Shown: positions 55,001 to 64,000, numbered from the stretch's first letter. The stretch is DNA of 64,000 bases from Thermobaculum terrenum ATCC BAA-798 (GCF_000025005.1 NC_013525.1:1204501-1268500), one strand, 5' to 3'. Numbers and translations are program-made. Notes: generated from the letters alone by a model not told the origin.

Positions 55001-55812
55001 ATGTATAGCGGACTCAAGAGTGAAGAGGGATATCTCTATTTGCCTGAATTCCTCGAGCGCGATCTGGTACTCGAGGCCAGGCACAACATCACCGAGAGGC
55101 TAGCTCAGGAGGGGTTGATCGATCCCAACTATCCTGCGGAGGAGGCTGTGGCCGCACCAGGACTTGATCTTGCGTTCAAGCCCGACCTCGCCCACGACAA
55201 CGAGCCACTGCACCGCCTGCTCTACAGTGGCAAGATGATGGAGTTCTATGAGAGCCTGCTTGGCGGTGAGGTGCGCCACTTCGACTTTACATGGATGAGG
55301 GCGATAGCCCCGGGCAGGTACACCAAACCTCACGGTGACATCGTATTTATGGGCCGCGGTACGCATGACCTGTATACGGCGTGGGTTCCTCTAGGAGATA
55401 TCCCCATACAGATGGAAGGATTGATGGTGCTCGAGGGCTCGCATCGGGTTGGTTACGTCAGGGAGGAGTACACTCAGAGGGATGTGGACTCATACTGCGA
55501 GAACATCCCCGAGCAAAGAGAGCGCGCTCTGCAAGGTGGCTGGGTGTGGGATGGCACCATATCAGACAACCCAGGGAACTGCGCGACCAGTTCGGAAGCA
55601 GGTGGCTGACTGCATGCGAATACCGGGCAGGTGACCTGCTGACCTTCACCTCGTATACTCTGCATGCCAGTCTGGACAACCATACCAACTGCATACGGCT
55701 CTCCTCGGACTCGCGTTACCAGCTTGCAAGCCTGCCAATCGACAAGCGCTGGATAGGAGAAGCCCCGGTAGGGCACGGGCCTGCGGCCAAGCGCGGACTG
55801 ATCTGCCGATAG
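55001..55812 (+). pseudogene. PhyH-family dioxygenase with single frameshift
   Basis: The ATG at 55001 starts MYSGLKSEEGYLYLPEFLER. The iron-ligand motif HxD is present in KPHGDIVFMG, and the distal His and Arg lie in SYTLHASLDNHTNCIRLSSD. The first frame ends at 55609, but near 55572, at CCC, one base seems missing: DNP should continue RELRDQFGSRWLTACEYRAG in the next frame, to a stop at 55812 (about 270 residues in all). A complete enzyme would hydroxylate a small molecule using Fe(II) and 2-oxoglutarate. This could be one real mutation or a read error. Confidence 0.75.
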
Positions 55813-56528
55813 GGTATCAGCCAGTGCTAAATACAACACTGTTCTTGGCGATCATCGTCTCTGTTGGTGTTTTGCTATGGACCATGCGCGATTATCGCTT
55901 CGCAGCACACAACTCCTAGACACCACGGACTGCACTGTAATGGAAGGTATTCCTGCGTTTCTCGACCAAGCACTATGCTCACATGAACAATATAAATTTA
56001 CATAACAATAAAATTGCTGTAGAGTAGTTGTGATTGGGGATAAGCTCGGAGCGACATGTTCACTCCCCAGGTCCAGTACCAATTTCGATCCGCGTACTCC
56101 GTCGTGGGAGATGGCATCTACAGATCACAGATAATTCACACGCGGGCCATAATTCGTATGAAAAGCTGTTGTATAGATGCCATAGGTCTGGATCGGCAGT
56201 GTTCATTGCCAAAGATTTGGATGGCTCCGATGGTCACGTTGTAGGTTTCGAGAGCACCGCATGCCAGATCCACTTCATGATAGACCCATAGACTTATATG
56301 GGTGAGCTTACGGTCGCCAGGGAAGCGGAGGACCATGGGGTCGTCGAAGACTGGCCAGGAAGGAGGCTTCTATACTCCTCTGGGACCCATCTGGGCTATA
56401 TAGAGGAAAGAGTGAAGCTCACAAAGGCGTTGACCGGCTTATAACCTCTGATAGGACACACAACAGCAAGCATCAGGAAGTGACTTCGCAGAAGGCACGT
56501 TCTGCGAAGTAATGTTCGTGTTGACAAG
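55813..56528. other. Decayed stretch without a recognisable gene
   Basis: Protein-like pieces appear on the plus strand (for example HNSYEKLLYRCHRSGSAVFI, stop at 56289-56291, then MGELTVAREAEDHGVVEDWP from 56298 to a stop at 56444), which together suggest a broken gene, but I do not recognise a family. A short inverted repeat, TCGCAGAA-GGCACG-TTCTGCGA (56488-56509), could be the end of the formyltransferase transcript on the minus strand. GC content drops to the host level near 56500. Confidence 0.35.
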
Positions 56529-57407
56529 TTATTGATTAGCTGGGATGATTCTGACCGCGCCATCTCGAAATCTTACCAAGACAGTACTATCTTCTGATCT
56601 TATTTCTTCTCCCATAGGCTCTTGTGTGTATTCCAGTGCCTTCAAAACAGGAATACTGCCGAAAACGCCTGATATGCTAGGAAGCCAAACACCCTCTATA
56701 CCCCTAAGGAATCTAAATGCTCTCTCTGCTGTCCAGTCAGGACTCACAACCAAATTCTCTGACTTTGGGAAGGGATTATAAGTAGCTAGCTCTTCGTTTT
56801 GCTCCATTGGTATTAGGGTATCAATATTTGCTATAGCTGCCTCTAGCAGATCAGCTCCGATTCTGGCACATAAGTCTTCAAGCTCCAAATAACTTGTACC
56901 TACTGGTATATTTACCTTTTGCTGTAAGATTATAGGCCCTTCGTCTAGTTCCTCTGTTACCTTGTGCACGGTGACACCAGTTTCTCTATCACCATAGTAT
57001 AGGGTCCAAAAGATGGGGTCTGGTCCCCTATTGGCAGGTAGCAGAGATGGATGTAGATTAATAAAACCCTTGTTCGGTATCGAGATAATATTCTTTTTTA
57101 CCCTGTACGGGAAGCAGAGTAATACACCTATATCTGGTTTGGAGGCTGCAAGCTCCTGCTCTATTTGGTAAAGCTGCTTTTTTTCATTAATGATTCTTAC
57201 TCTGTCCTTGTCTATAAGCCTCAGTAAGTCTGCATAATTTATGTCAATAGGAGATAATTTCTTATCTCTTCTAGGAAGTTGCTTAGTGTGTATAGCTATC
57301 ACTACGGGATTGAATAGTCTATTTGATAATAACCTGTACAGAGGGTAAGTGGCGAACTTACATATGGAACATAGTATTGCAATGTTTATTTTGCTCTTTG
57401 ATTCCAC
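56529..57407 (-). CDS. Formyltransferase-family protein (methionyl-tRNA formyltransferase-like)
   Basis: The 292-residue protein has the formyltransferase core with the catalytic Asn-His-Asp set: FINLHPSLLPANRGPDPIFW and, later, ELDEGPIILQQKVNI. The C-terminal part (about 215-290) resembles the OB-fold Fmt_C domain. It differs from normal Fmt in its N-terminus, so it may formylate another amine, such as a sugar nucleotide or a peptide. It starts with GTG at 57407 (AGGA upstream) and is divergent from the yggX gene. No partner gene is on its strand. The 716 bases downstream are decayed. Confidence 0.8.
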   Translation of the reverse strand: MESKSKINIAILCSICKFATYPLYRLLSNRLFNPVVIAIHTKQLPRRDKKLSPIDINYADLLRLIDKDRVRIINEKKQLYQIEQELAASKPDIGVLLCFPYRVKKNIISIPNKGFINLHPSLLPANRGPDPIFWTLYYGDRETGVTVHKVTEELDEGPIILQQKVNIPVGTSYLELEDLCARIGADLLEAAIANIDTLIPMEQNEELATYNPFPKSENLVVSPDWTAERAFRFLRGIEGVWLPSISGVFGSIPVLKALEYTQEPMGEEIRSEDSTVLVRFRDGAVRIIPANQ

Positions 57408-57475
57408 CTAAGTATTCCTATAACTTACCTATAGCAGATATACTTGTATGACGGTGTTTGGAGGTTTTCTATAAC

Positions 57476-57793
57476 ATGCCTAGAACAGTCTTCTGTGTAA
57501 AACTTGGCAAAGAGCTTCCAGGTCTAGATGAACCCCCATTTCCTGGTGAGCTTGGTCAGCGCATCTATGAAAACGTATCTGCTCAAGCCTACCAACTTTG
57601 GGAGGAGCAGGCAAAACTTATAATCAATCACTATGGTTTGAATATGGCTGACCCCGAGGCTAGGGCGTTCCTTAGGGAACAGATGGAAGAGTTCTTCTTC
57701 GGCGAGAACGCTCAGATGCCTGAAGGATGGATACCAGTGGGGGCATCCTCCCCCAAGGGCGGAGCTAAGGGAGGAGCAGCTCCAAGGAAGTGA
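57476..57793 (+). CDS. YggX-like Fe(II)-trafficking/oxidative damage protection protein
   Basis: From the ATG at 57476 (GGAGG upstream) it codes 105 residues. The YggX signature is clear: RTVFCVKLGKELPGLDEPPF with the conserved Cys, then PGELGQRIYENVSAQAYQLW and NMADPEARAFLREQMEEFFF. Members protect iron-sulfur clusters and help move iron. A Gly/Ala/Lys-rich tail of about 15 residues is extra to the usual length (about 90). Its stop overlaps the GTG of the radical SAM gene by 4 bases, so the two are coupled. Confidence 0.87.
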   Translation: MPRTVFCVKLGKELPGLDEPPFPGELGQRIYENVSAQAYQLWEEQAKLIINHYGLNMADPEARAFLREQMEEFFFGENAQMPEGWIPVGASSPKGGAKGGAAPRK

Positions 57794-59208
57794 GGGCCGC
57801 TGGAGATATAGTCCTCTTAGCTGTATACGAGCTTGGGCACCAGCCTCTATCCCTAGCATCTCCTGTTGCCTTCCTAAAGCGAGCTGGGTTTTCCCCCGTA
57901 GCTATTGACCTTAGTATTGAGAACTTGGATCTTTCTAGAGTATCTAATGCCAAGCTCGTCGCGATATCTACTCCTATGCATACTGCCATGAGGCTTGCCG
58001 TCCCAGTAGCCAGGGAGATACGGAGCATCAATCCCAATGCTCATATATGTTTCTATGGTCTTTATGCTTACCTTAACGCCAACTATCTCTTATCTAGCGT
58101 TGCGGATTCCGTCTTAGCTGGTGAATACGAGCAAGCTCTTGTGGATCTGGCCTTGAGGCTTGAGGCACAAGATTCCGCTCAGCATGATAGATCGGGAATT
58201 TTCACCTCTGGTCCACCAAGTCCTATATTAACCAAGCTGAATTTTATGCTGCCTCACAGAGAAAGTTTGCCTCCTATAGAAATGTATGCTGCTCTTAGGC
58301 ATGAAGGTCGACTTAGAAAGGCTGGGTATGTTGAAGCTACTCGTGGCTGCCTCCATACATGTACTCACTGTCCTATTCCTCCGGTGTATGGGGGAAGATT
58401 CTTCGTTGTTCCTAAAGACGTAGTAGTAGAGGATATAAGACAGCAGGTTAATGCAGGGGCTACACATATTACCTTTGGAGATCCTGATTTTCTTAATGGT
58501 CCTGGGCATGTTCTAAAGATTTTGAGAGCTGTACATGAGGAGTTTCCATTTCTCACCTTTGATGCGACTATCAAGATCGAGCACATAATCGAGAAGAGAG
58601 ATTTATTTACGGAATTGCGTGAGCTGGGATGTATTTTTGTGGTCTCAGCTGTGGAATCCGTCAACGAGGATGTACTTAGAAATCTAGAGAAAGGTCATAC
58701 TCGACAGGATGTTGAAGAGGCATTGTCCATTCTCAGGCAGAATGATATAGAGATGAACCCTTCCTTATTACCATTCACTCCTTGGGAGACATTGGACAGC
58801 TTTATTGAACTGCTCCACTTTGTGGAAGATCACGATCTTATTCCTAATGTTTCTCCTGTGCACTACTCCATAAGGCTATTGGTTCCTCCTGGGTCTCTTG
58901 TGCTTCCCAAGCTGGAACAGATGGGAGTATTGGGTGCCCTGGATGAGGAATCGTTTACTTACGTATGGTCCCACCCTGATACAAGAATGGACGAACTCTA
59001 CCATGAGATATCGGTGCTGGTTCAGGAGATGGTATCCCAGAATAAGACTAATTATGAGATATTTGATCGATTGAAAGCTGTAGCCTACGCAAAGGCAGGA
59101 TTACCGATACCTGATGCTCCCGTTAGGAATTCTTATAGAGAAGCACCAGGTCTTACAGAGCCTTGGTATTGCTGTGCCGAACCCTTGAACAATAACTTGC
59201 GTTGTTAG
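57790..59208 (+). CDS. B12-binding / radical SAM protein with CCAEP tail
   Basis: The GTG at 57790 overlaps the yggX stop (GTGA). The 472-residue protein has an N-terminal B12-binding-like part (1-140) and a radical SAM domain with the cluster motif CLHTCTHC (Cys-x3-Cys-x2-Cys) in TRGCLHTCTHCPIPPVYGGR. Strands and GGE-like parts follow, for example ITFGDPDFLNGPGHVLKILR. The end reads EPWYCCAEPLNN, the hallmark of the CUAEP/CCAEP-tail radical SAM group, in which the first residue can be selenocysteine; here TGC TGT codes two Cys. Substrate unknown. YggX coupling could help keep its iron-sulfur cluster intact. It converges on the ATP-grasp gene with 4 bases shared. Confidence 0.88.
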   Translation: MRAAGDIVLLAVYELGHQPLSLASPVAFLKRAGFSPVAIDLSIENLDLSRVSNAKLVAISTPMHTAMRLAVPVAREIRSINPNAHICFYGLYAYLNANYLLSSVADSVLAGEYEQALVDLALRLEAQDSAQHDRSGIFTSGPPSPILTKLNFMLPHRESLPPIEMYAALRHEGRLRKAGYVEATRGCLHTCTHCPIPPVYGGRFFVVPKDVVVEDIRQQVNAGATHITFGDPDFLNGPGHVLKILRAVHEEFPFLTFDATIKIEHIIEKRDLFTELRELGCIFVVSAVESVNEDVLRNLEKGHTRQDVEEALSILRQNDIEMNPSLLPFTPWETLDSFIELLHFVEDHDLIPNVSPVHYSIRLLVPPGSLVLPKLEQMGVLGALDEESFTYVWSHPDTRMDELYHEISVLVQEMVSQNKTNYEIFDRLKAVAYAKAGLPIPDAPVRNSYREAPGLTEPWYCCAEPLNNNLRC

Positions 59209-60518
59209 TGCACGTTTGAAGTCAGCCCTTCTTCGCTCTTGAGATGGAAGTGCCGGTTGATAATGGGAATTTCAGGAGTTATCTCTATCTTCAAGAGCGA
59301 ATGCGCTTTCCTCAAGGAGTACTCTACCTTTTCTGGCGTTGGACCTTTAGCGAATATAAAACCTAGATAGGTTGCCCCTTCGGGAAGTGGTGTCACATGG
59401 GATTTGAGTGGTATATTTATGTCTATGTTCTCAATACCCTCGATCGAGAGGGCTTCTTCCATCCCGCTTACTTTGTTTAGTATGCCGCTACGCGGAATGG
59501 GGATCATCATCACGCCTGTAGCTATATTGTTATCTTTGATTGTGAGCCAATTTATACTAGCCGTGTTACCTAGGCTGTGCCGTATTATAAGTTCCTCAAG
59601 TGACATTCCTAGCTTGTACTCCAATATGGTAGAGCACTTACCCCCAATAGCCCTAGCCGCTATCTCTATTAGATGGATGCTGTCATCGTTCACACGTAAT
59701 TCCGCGTGTATGGGGCCATGCTTCAAACCTATTGCCTTGCTAGCTAGCTGGATAAGATTTACTACTCTCCCTTGTATATTTGGTGACAGCCTAGATGGAG
59801 TCACATATATAGTCTCTTCAAAGAAGGGCCCTTCCATTGGATCTGGTTTATCAAATATAGCTATAAGTGTTAGTTCTCCATTTGTTAGTAATCCATCAAC
59901 TGCTATTTCAAATCCAGGTACATATTCTTCCACCAGTATCTGTGTGGATGGATCCGATCCGTCTTCTAGAAGCATGTTCCTTATCCTGGAGAAAGCCTCT
60001 ATGAACTCTGTAGGGTTATTAGCTTTAATGACCCCACGGCTAGCTGCGAGACTTACAGGTTTTATTACGCACGGATAAAATGATCTTGTGGCTAAAGTGT
60101 GTTCATCCGCATCTAGCCTTGATGAATAGAAGCGTATATTTGATAGTCCTGCCTTAGTTAGTGTCTCTCTTAACTTGGACTTGTCTCTTGAAATACCAAC
60201 GCTCTGGGGGGTATTCCCAGGGAGCCCCATTTTTTGGGCTATAACCGATGCCAATACAACGGAGCTGTCATCTATACCTATTACTGCGGATGGTCTTTTT
60301 CCTGCGAACGCTTTTACTACCGAGTCTGCAGCGTCTTCAACTTTCCCGAAGTCTACTGCTACTACGTCATACGGCATTTGTCTATTAATATTAGGGGGCA
60401 TATGATCAATAACGTGTAGTACCTTCACATCAAGTGATTTGGCAGCTTTCAAATAAGGTAGAACTCGGTATGATCCTGATGGGTATACAAGTATTATGGA
60501 AATCTTTTTCTCGTCCAT
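59205..60518 (-). CDS. ATP-grasp ligase
   Basis: The 437-residue protein has the ATP-grasp arrangement: an N-terminal Rossmann-like part (1-110), the ATP-binding subdomain with PCVIKPVSLAASRGVIKANN, and the metal-binding end with HAELRVNDDSIHLIEIAARA and IGGKCSTIL. It resembles the group of carbamoyl-phosphate-synthase-like/biotin-carboxylase-like stand-alone ligases that join a carboxylate to an amine. A C-terminal domain (about 350-437) is of unknown role. It is last of the operon pepF-ABC-small membrane peptide-ATP-grasp. Substrate unknown. Confidence 0.83.
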   Translation of the reverse strand: MDEKKISIILVYPSGSYRVLPYLKAAKSLDVKVLHVIDHMPPNINRQMPYDVVAVDFGKVEDAADSVVKAFAGKRPSAVIGIDDSSVVLASVIAQKMGLPGNTPQSVGISRDKSKLRETLTKAGLSNIRFYSSRLDADEHTLATRSFYPCVIKPVSLAASRGVIKANNPTEFIEAFSRIRNMLLEDGSDPSTQILVEEYVPGFEIAVDGLLTNGELTLIAIFDKPDPMEGPFFEETIYVTPSRLSPNIQGRVVNLIQLASKAIGLKHGPIHAELRVNDDSIHLIEIAARAIGGKCSTILEYKLGMSLEELIIRHSLGNTASINWLTIKDNNIATGVMMIPIPRSGILNKVSGMEEALSIEGIENIDINIPLKSHVTPLPEGATYLGFIFAKGPTPEKVEYSLRKAHSLLKIEITPEIPIINRHFHLKSEEGLTSNVH

Positions 60519-60532
60519 TGCTTTTTTCTTGT

Positions 60533-60658
60533 TTACATCAACTTCACTATGCCGGTTATCTGGAGGATTACAGTAATAAGCGCCACTATTAGTATAATTA
60601 GCAGAGATACTGTTAGCCCTACATCCCCTCTCTGATCATAGTATTGTTCTGCTGGCAA
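60533..60658 (-). CDS. 41-residue single-helix membrane peptide
   Basis: A TTG at 60658 with AAGGA just upstream opens 41 codons: polar LPAEQYYDQRGDVG followed by one membrane helix, LTVSLLIILIVALITVILQI, and a short end TGIVKLM. It starts 7 bases after the ABC gene stop and ends 14 bases before the ATP-grasp start, so it fits snugly in the operon. No family is recognised. The tight spacing and coherent helix support a real gene. Confidence 0.6.
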   Translation of the reverse strand: MPAEQYYDQRGDVGLTVSLLIILIVALITVILQITGIVKLM

Positions 60659-60665
60659 TTTGTCC

Positions 60666-62432
60666 TTATGTGTTTTCGACTGATGAGTCTGCTTCATCTA
60701 CTCCTAGCTCTTCCGCTATTAGCTGTCTCCTGTATATTGATGCATATAGCCCATCTAACTCCAGTAGCTCTGAATGTTTTCCTTGCTCGACTATCTCCCC
60801 ATCTGATAGCACGATTATCTGATCAGCATTCTGTATTGCTGATATTCTGTGGGCAACGATTATACTCGTCCTTTGTTGCATGACTGTCTTTAGCCTCTTT
60901 AGTATTTCACTCTCTGTGTTCGTATCTACGCTGGACAGCGCATCATCCAGTATCAATATCTTAGGATCTCTTGCTATAGCACGTGCTATAGTTGTCCTTT
61001 GTTTCTGACCGCCGGAAAGAGTCACTCCTCTTTCCCCTACTATTGTCTCGTATCCCTTGGGGAACTGTTCTACATCCTTACTTAGCTGGCTGACCTCAGC
61101 TGCCCAACGGACTAGGGACTCATCCTTGTTGTTTGTTCCGAATGTTATGTTCTCTTTCAACGTATCTGAGAACAGAAAAGTATCCTGAGTAACGAACCCT
61201 ATGTTCTTTCTAAGAACCTTGAGAGGTATTTGTCTTATGTTAATTCCATCTATCAGGATTTGCCCCTCTGTTGGATCCCACAACCTTGGTACCAGGCTTA
61301 CTAGCATACTTTTTCCTGATCCCGTAGGTCCGATGATACCTAATGTACTACCTGCGGGAACTTTGAGATTTATGTTTTTCAAGATCTTGTGAGACCCAAT
61401 AGTTAACGAGACGTTTCGAAATTCGATCTCTCCTTCTATACTAGATATCTCTCTTAGGCCAGGTTCTTCATCTCTTATGGATGGCAGCTTGGAGATTATC
61501 TGCTCTATTCTGTTCATTGATGCCGCACCCTGCTGTATCAGGTTAACCACCCATCCTATAGAGATCATGGGCCAGCGCAGTGAGCCGATATAAAGCAAGA
61601 ATTGAGTGAGTTCACCTATTGACATACGTCCTTGAATTACTTGTCTGCCGCCTATAAAGAGGAGTATTACCGTGGCTATGCCTGCGACTACGTACATGGA
61701 TGGCCACAAAAGAGACTGGATCTTGATGAATGAGACACTGGCATCTAGATATTGTTTGTTTATTCGTTCAAAGTCCTTGATTTCATTATCCTCCTGGGCA
61801 TAAGCTTTAATCACTCTTACGCCGGAGGCGTTCTCCTGCACCTTAGTAGACATATCCCCAAAGCTAGACTGAACGTATTCAAACCTTCTCTCTATAACTC
61901 TGCTGGAAACTATGAAGATAATACTCATCAAAGGTAGTATGAAGACAGAGTAAAGGGTCAACACTACGCTTATACTAAGCATGACTGATACTACGCTCAC
62001 GAATGCCGCCAAAGTATTAAATAAGTTCGTTATACCTGGTGATACCGATCTCTGGATAGCATTCAAATCATTAGTGGCCCTTGCCATAAGGTCACCAGTG
62101 TGCCAGGACTGGAAAAATTGTCTATCTTGGAACTGCAGGTGTCTAAATAGCTTGTTTCTGAGCTCGTACTCTATCTCTCTGGCAACCCTGCCACCGAAGT
62201 ATCTCGTGCTGAATCTAAAGTAGCCTTCAACTGCCGCTGCCAACAGTAGTAGCAAGGCATACACCCCAATCATCCTAAGTGATCTACTACTCTGCACGTA
62301 GTCTATAGACAGCCTTATGATATATGGCCCGAACAATGATGCTACGTTGGCAGCAATAGTGGATATGATGCTTATAATGAAGAATCGTTTGTATGGATAT
62401 ATTAACCTTGCTAGCTTAGATATATAGTTCAC
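60666..62432 (-). CDS. MsbA-like ABC exporter (half-transporter with fused ATPase)
   Basis: The 588-residue protein has six membrane helices (about 15-310) and an ATPase domain with Walker A GPTGSGKSMLVSLVPRLWD, signature VTLSGGQKQRTTIARAIA, Walker B ILILDDALSSVDTNTE and H-loop SIIVAHRISAIQNADQ. It would export a lipid or drug as homodimer. The GTG start at 62432 has AAGG upstream. It follows the pepF gene by 19 bases and precedes the small membrane peptide gene. Confidence 0.92.
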   Translation of the reverse strand: MNYISKLARLIYPYKRFFIISIISTIAANVASLFGPYIIRLSIDYVQSSRSLRMIGVYALLLLLAAAVEGYFRFSTRYFGGRVAREIEYELRNKLFRHLQFQDRQFFQSWHTGDLMARATNDLNAIQRSVSPGITNLFNTLAAFVSVVSVMLSISVVLTLYSVFILPLMSIIFIVSSRVIERRFEYVQSSFGDMSTKVQENASGVRVIKAYAQEDNEIKDFERINKQYLDASVSFIKIQSLLWPSMYVVAGIATVILLFIGGRQVIQGRMSIGELTQFLLYIGSLRWPMISIGWVVNLIQQGAASMNRIEQIISKLPSIRDEEPGLREISSIEGEIEFRNVSLTIGSHKILKNINLKVPAGSTLGIIGPTGSGKSMLVSLVPRLWDPTEGQILIDGINIRQIPLKVLRKNIGFVTQDTFLFSDTLKENITFGTNNKDESLVRWAAEVSQLSKDVEQFPKGYETIVGERGVTLSGGQKQRTTIARAIARDPKILILDDALSSVDTNTESEILKRLKTVMQQRTSIIVAHRISAIQNADQIIVLSDGEIVEQGKHSELLELDGLYASIYRRQLIAEELGVDEADSSVENT

Positions 62433-62451
62433 TTCATTGCCTTGAATATAA

Positions 62452-64000
62452 CTAGGTTACTAGATCCTTGAATCTGGCTATGTCTTGCTTGATAACTTCC
62501 AAGCTTGATCTCCAGAAGCTTTTATATCTTATATTTATGCCGAACTTTAATGCTAGGTCTGCGGCACTGAACATACCAGTTGATGATAAAAGCTCGTCGT
62601 ACTTAGCTTTGAACTCTTCTGGAGATTCCTCATAAGCTGCATACAGGCCTAGCCCGAACAGTAAGCCAAACATATACGGGAAGTTATAGAAATCGGATCC
62701 GTAGTAATGGGGTTTAGCTGCCCACATGTAGGGATGAAGCTTATCGCTATCTAGTGCGTCCCCATACGTAGCTTTTTGAGCCTCAGTCATGATGGACTTT
62801 AAGTCTTCTATTGATAGCTCCGTATCTTTCCTCCTATCTATGACCTCTTTCTCGAAGAGGAATCTAGATGTTATATCTACGACTATCTGACAGCTATTTT
62901 GTAGTGATCCCTCAAGAATGAGTATCTGTTCTTCCTTATCAGCATTCTCCAGGGCAGCTTTTTGTATTATTGTCTCACAAAATGTACTAGCGGTTTCAGC
63001 TAATGTCATTGGTGTTGACTTTTGTAAGTAAGTTCTATGGCTTTTATTGAGGTTATGATATGCGTGTCCAAGCTCATGGGCTAGAGTACTTACGCTATCA
63101 AAAGATGATTCATAGTTTGCAAGAATTCTCGATTCTTCCCCCTGTATGGAGATACAATATGCCCCTCCTACCTTGCCTACTCTTGGTTCTAGATCTATCC
63201 ACCTGCTATCAAAAGCTCTCTGTGCGAATTCTCCTAGCTTCTGTGAGAACTTGCGAAATTGCTCAACTATGAATTCTTTTGCGTCTTGTGGTGTCCAGCT
63301 GCGGCTTGATCTTCCTACTGGAGCAAATATGTCATACCAAGCTAATTTGTCGACTCCAATGATACTGGCTTTTGTCTGCAAGTATTCTCTGAAGCTTGGG
63401 AATGATTCTTGAGCAGCTTCCATCATAGCATTGAGTGTTTCAAAGTCTATTCTATTCCTGAACAATGCCTGATCTAGTGGAGAGCTCCACCCTCTTCTCT
63501 GTGATATTGTTAGGCTCTCTCCTTTGATGCTGTTTAGAGCAGATGCTATAGGTAGTGCCCACCGCTCCCAAGCTGAGATTTCCGCTTTATAAGCGTTTTC
63601 CCTTACTTTTCTATCACTGTGTAGTGCTAGATTTCTAACTGCGCTTATAGGTAACTCTTTTTCACCTTCTGGGAGAGATACAGTGGCAGTGATCTGAGAT
63701 GTGAGGTTGCTGTATAGCTTTTCCCATGCAGTGGATCCAGTTAGAGCAAGATCCGAGTATAAATCTTCTTGTTCTGGATGCATTAGGTGCTTGGCACGAA
63801 TCTGGGTTTCCCTAAGATAGAATTCGTGGTTTTTTGCTATCTCTGAGCGCTGGATGACTTCTTCTAGATTAAGTTTACCTATCCATGCGGTAATCCTTGA
63901 GTTGATTTGTTGTATTTGGGCGCCATACCTATCCAGCTCGCTTAGCTTCCTTTGTGCTTCTATATTGCGTGAGTCTGCTGTTACCATGCAATAGACATAG
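62452..64000 (-). CDS. pepF: M3-family oligoendopeptidase F, N-terminus beyond window
   Basis: The frame runs through the right edge: the Met at 63987 is preceded in frame by Tyr-Val-Tyr-Cys, and complete PepF proteins have about 600 residues, so about 85 N-terminal residues are missing. The zinc site HExxH reads TLAHELGHAYHNLNKSHR and the third ligand lies in TLAETASTFCETII. C-terminal PepF parts such as FPYMFGLLFGLGLYAAYEES are present. It degrades oligopeptides in the cytoplasm. It is the first visible gene of the minus-strand operon with the ABC exporter. Confidence 0.92.
   Translation of the reverse strand, partial: YVYCMVTADSRNIEAQRKLSELDRYGAQIQQINSRITAWIGKLNLEEVIQRSEIAKNHEFYLRETQIRAKHLMHPEQEDLYSDLALTGSTAWEKLYSNLTSQITATVSLPEGEKELPISAVRNLALHSDRKVRENAYKAEISAWERWALPIASALNSIKGESLTISQRRGWSSPLDQALFRNRIDFETLNAMMEAAQESFPSFREYLQTKASIIGVDKLAWYDIFAPVGRSSRSWTPQDAKEFIVEQFRKFSQKLGEFAQRAFDSRWIDLEPRVGKVGGAYCISIQGEESRILANYESSFDSVSTLAHELGHAYHNLNKSHRTYLQKSTPMTLAETASTFCETIIQKAALENADKEEQILILEGSLQNSCQIVVDITSRFLFEKEVIDRRKDTELSIEDLKSIMTEAQKATYGDALDSDKLHPYMWAAKPHYYGSDFYNFPYMFGLLFGLGLYAAYEESPEEFKAKYDELLSSTGMFSAADLALKFGINIRYKSFWRSSLEVIKQDIARFKDLVT

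Noticed and set aside
1-64000. CRISPR arrays, tRNA and rRNA genes
   Set aside because: No regularly spaced repeats, no tRNA cloverleaf with a TTCGA-type T-loop outside coding regions, and no rRNA-like sequence were seen. A tRNAscan/Infernal run would be decisive.

Overview
The window looks like a bacterial chromosome of the Chloroflexota/Thermobaculum kind. This is inferred from gene content: a form II CoxL with CoxD and CoxE, a CCAEP-tail radical SAM protein, DUF3105, XRE/NB-ARC/TPR regulators and many glycan-active proteins. There is no rRNA or tRNA here to prove it. Three kinds of DNA can be told apart by eye. Most of the window is moderate-GC host DNA. About 25.94-30.96 kb is an AT-rich block with Bacillus/Geobacillus-like coding. 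About 40.6-56.4 kb is a GC-rich, strongly decayed region.

Left host part (1-25.6 kb): a secreted C39-like/3D-domain protein cut by the window edge; a PsiE-like membrane protein; a five-gene minus-strand set for envelope copper handling (CopC-CopD-YtkA fusion, small secreted proteins, two beta-propellers); a PadR regulator with a near-leaderless promoter over a perfect palindrome, driving a DrrAB-type exporter; a large XRE-NB-ARC-TPR regulator and a LuxR response regulator; a GH127/DUF6259 glycosidase pair facing a LacI regulator with two inverted operator-like sites; DUF3105 and UDP-glucose dehydrogenase; then two two-component systems flanking a degenerate receiver-like protein.

Imported block (25.94-30.96 kb): a His-rich CDF transporter, a CadC-type ArsR repressor with two clear operators, a CadA P-type ATPase, and an ISL3-family element whose transposase has an in-frame TGA at codon 12. 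It is joined to host DNA exactly at the IS right end, next to a palindromic terminator.

Middle host part (31-40.4 kb): coxD-coxE-coxL on the minus strand without visible coxM or coxS, a 1309-residue secreted beta-helix/PKD/discoidin-like protein, and small membrane proteins.

Decaying region (40.6-56.4 kb): pseudogenes of a GxGYxYP glycan hydrolase, a GH43 enzyme, a serine recombinase, a GT9 glycosyltransferase fused by deletion to half of a LanD/PPC-DC flavoprotein, a VOC protein, an MFS transporter, an SRPBCC protein and a PhyH dioxygenase. Within it lies the most interesting system: an apparently intact lasso-peptide core on the minus strand. The order is RRE protein B1, leader peptidase B2, cyclase C, then a 57-residue precursor with a YxxPxLxxxG leader and an unusual core ending in Cys. 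Two ABC exporter genes follow and both carry C-terminal lesions.

Right host part (56.5-64 kb): a formyltransferase-like protein, YggX translationally coupled to a B12/radical SAM CCAEP-tail protein, and a minus-strand operon of oligoendopeptidase F, ABC exporter, an unlisted 41-residue membrane peptide and an ATP-grasp ligase.
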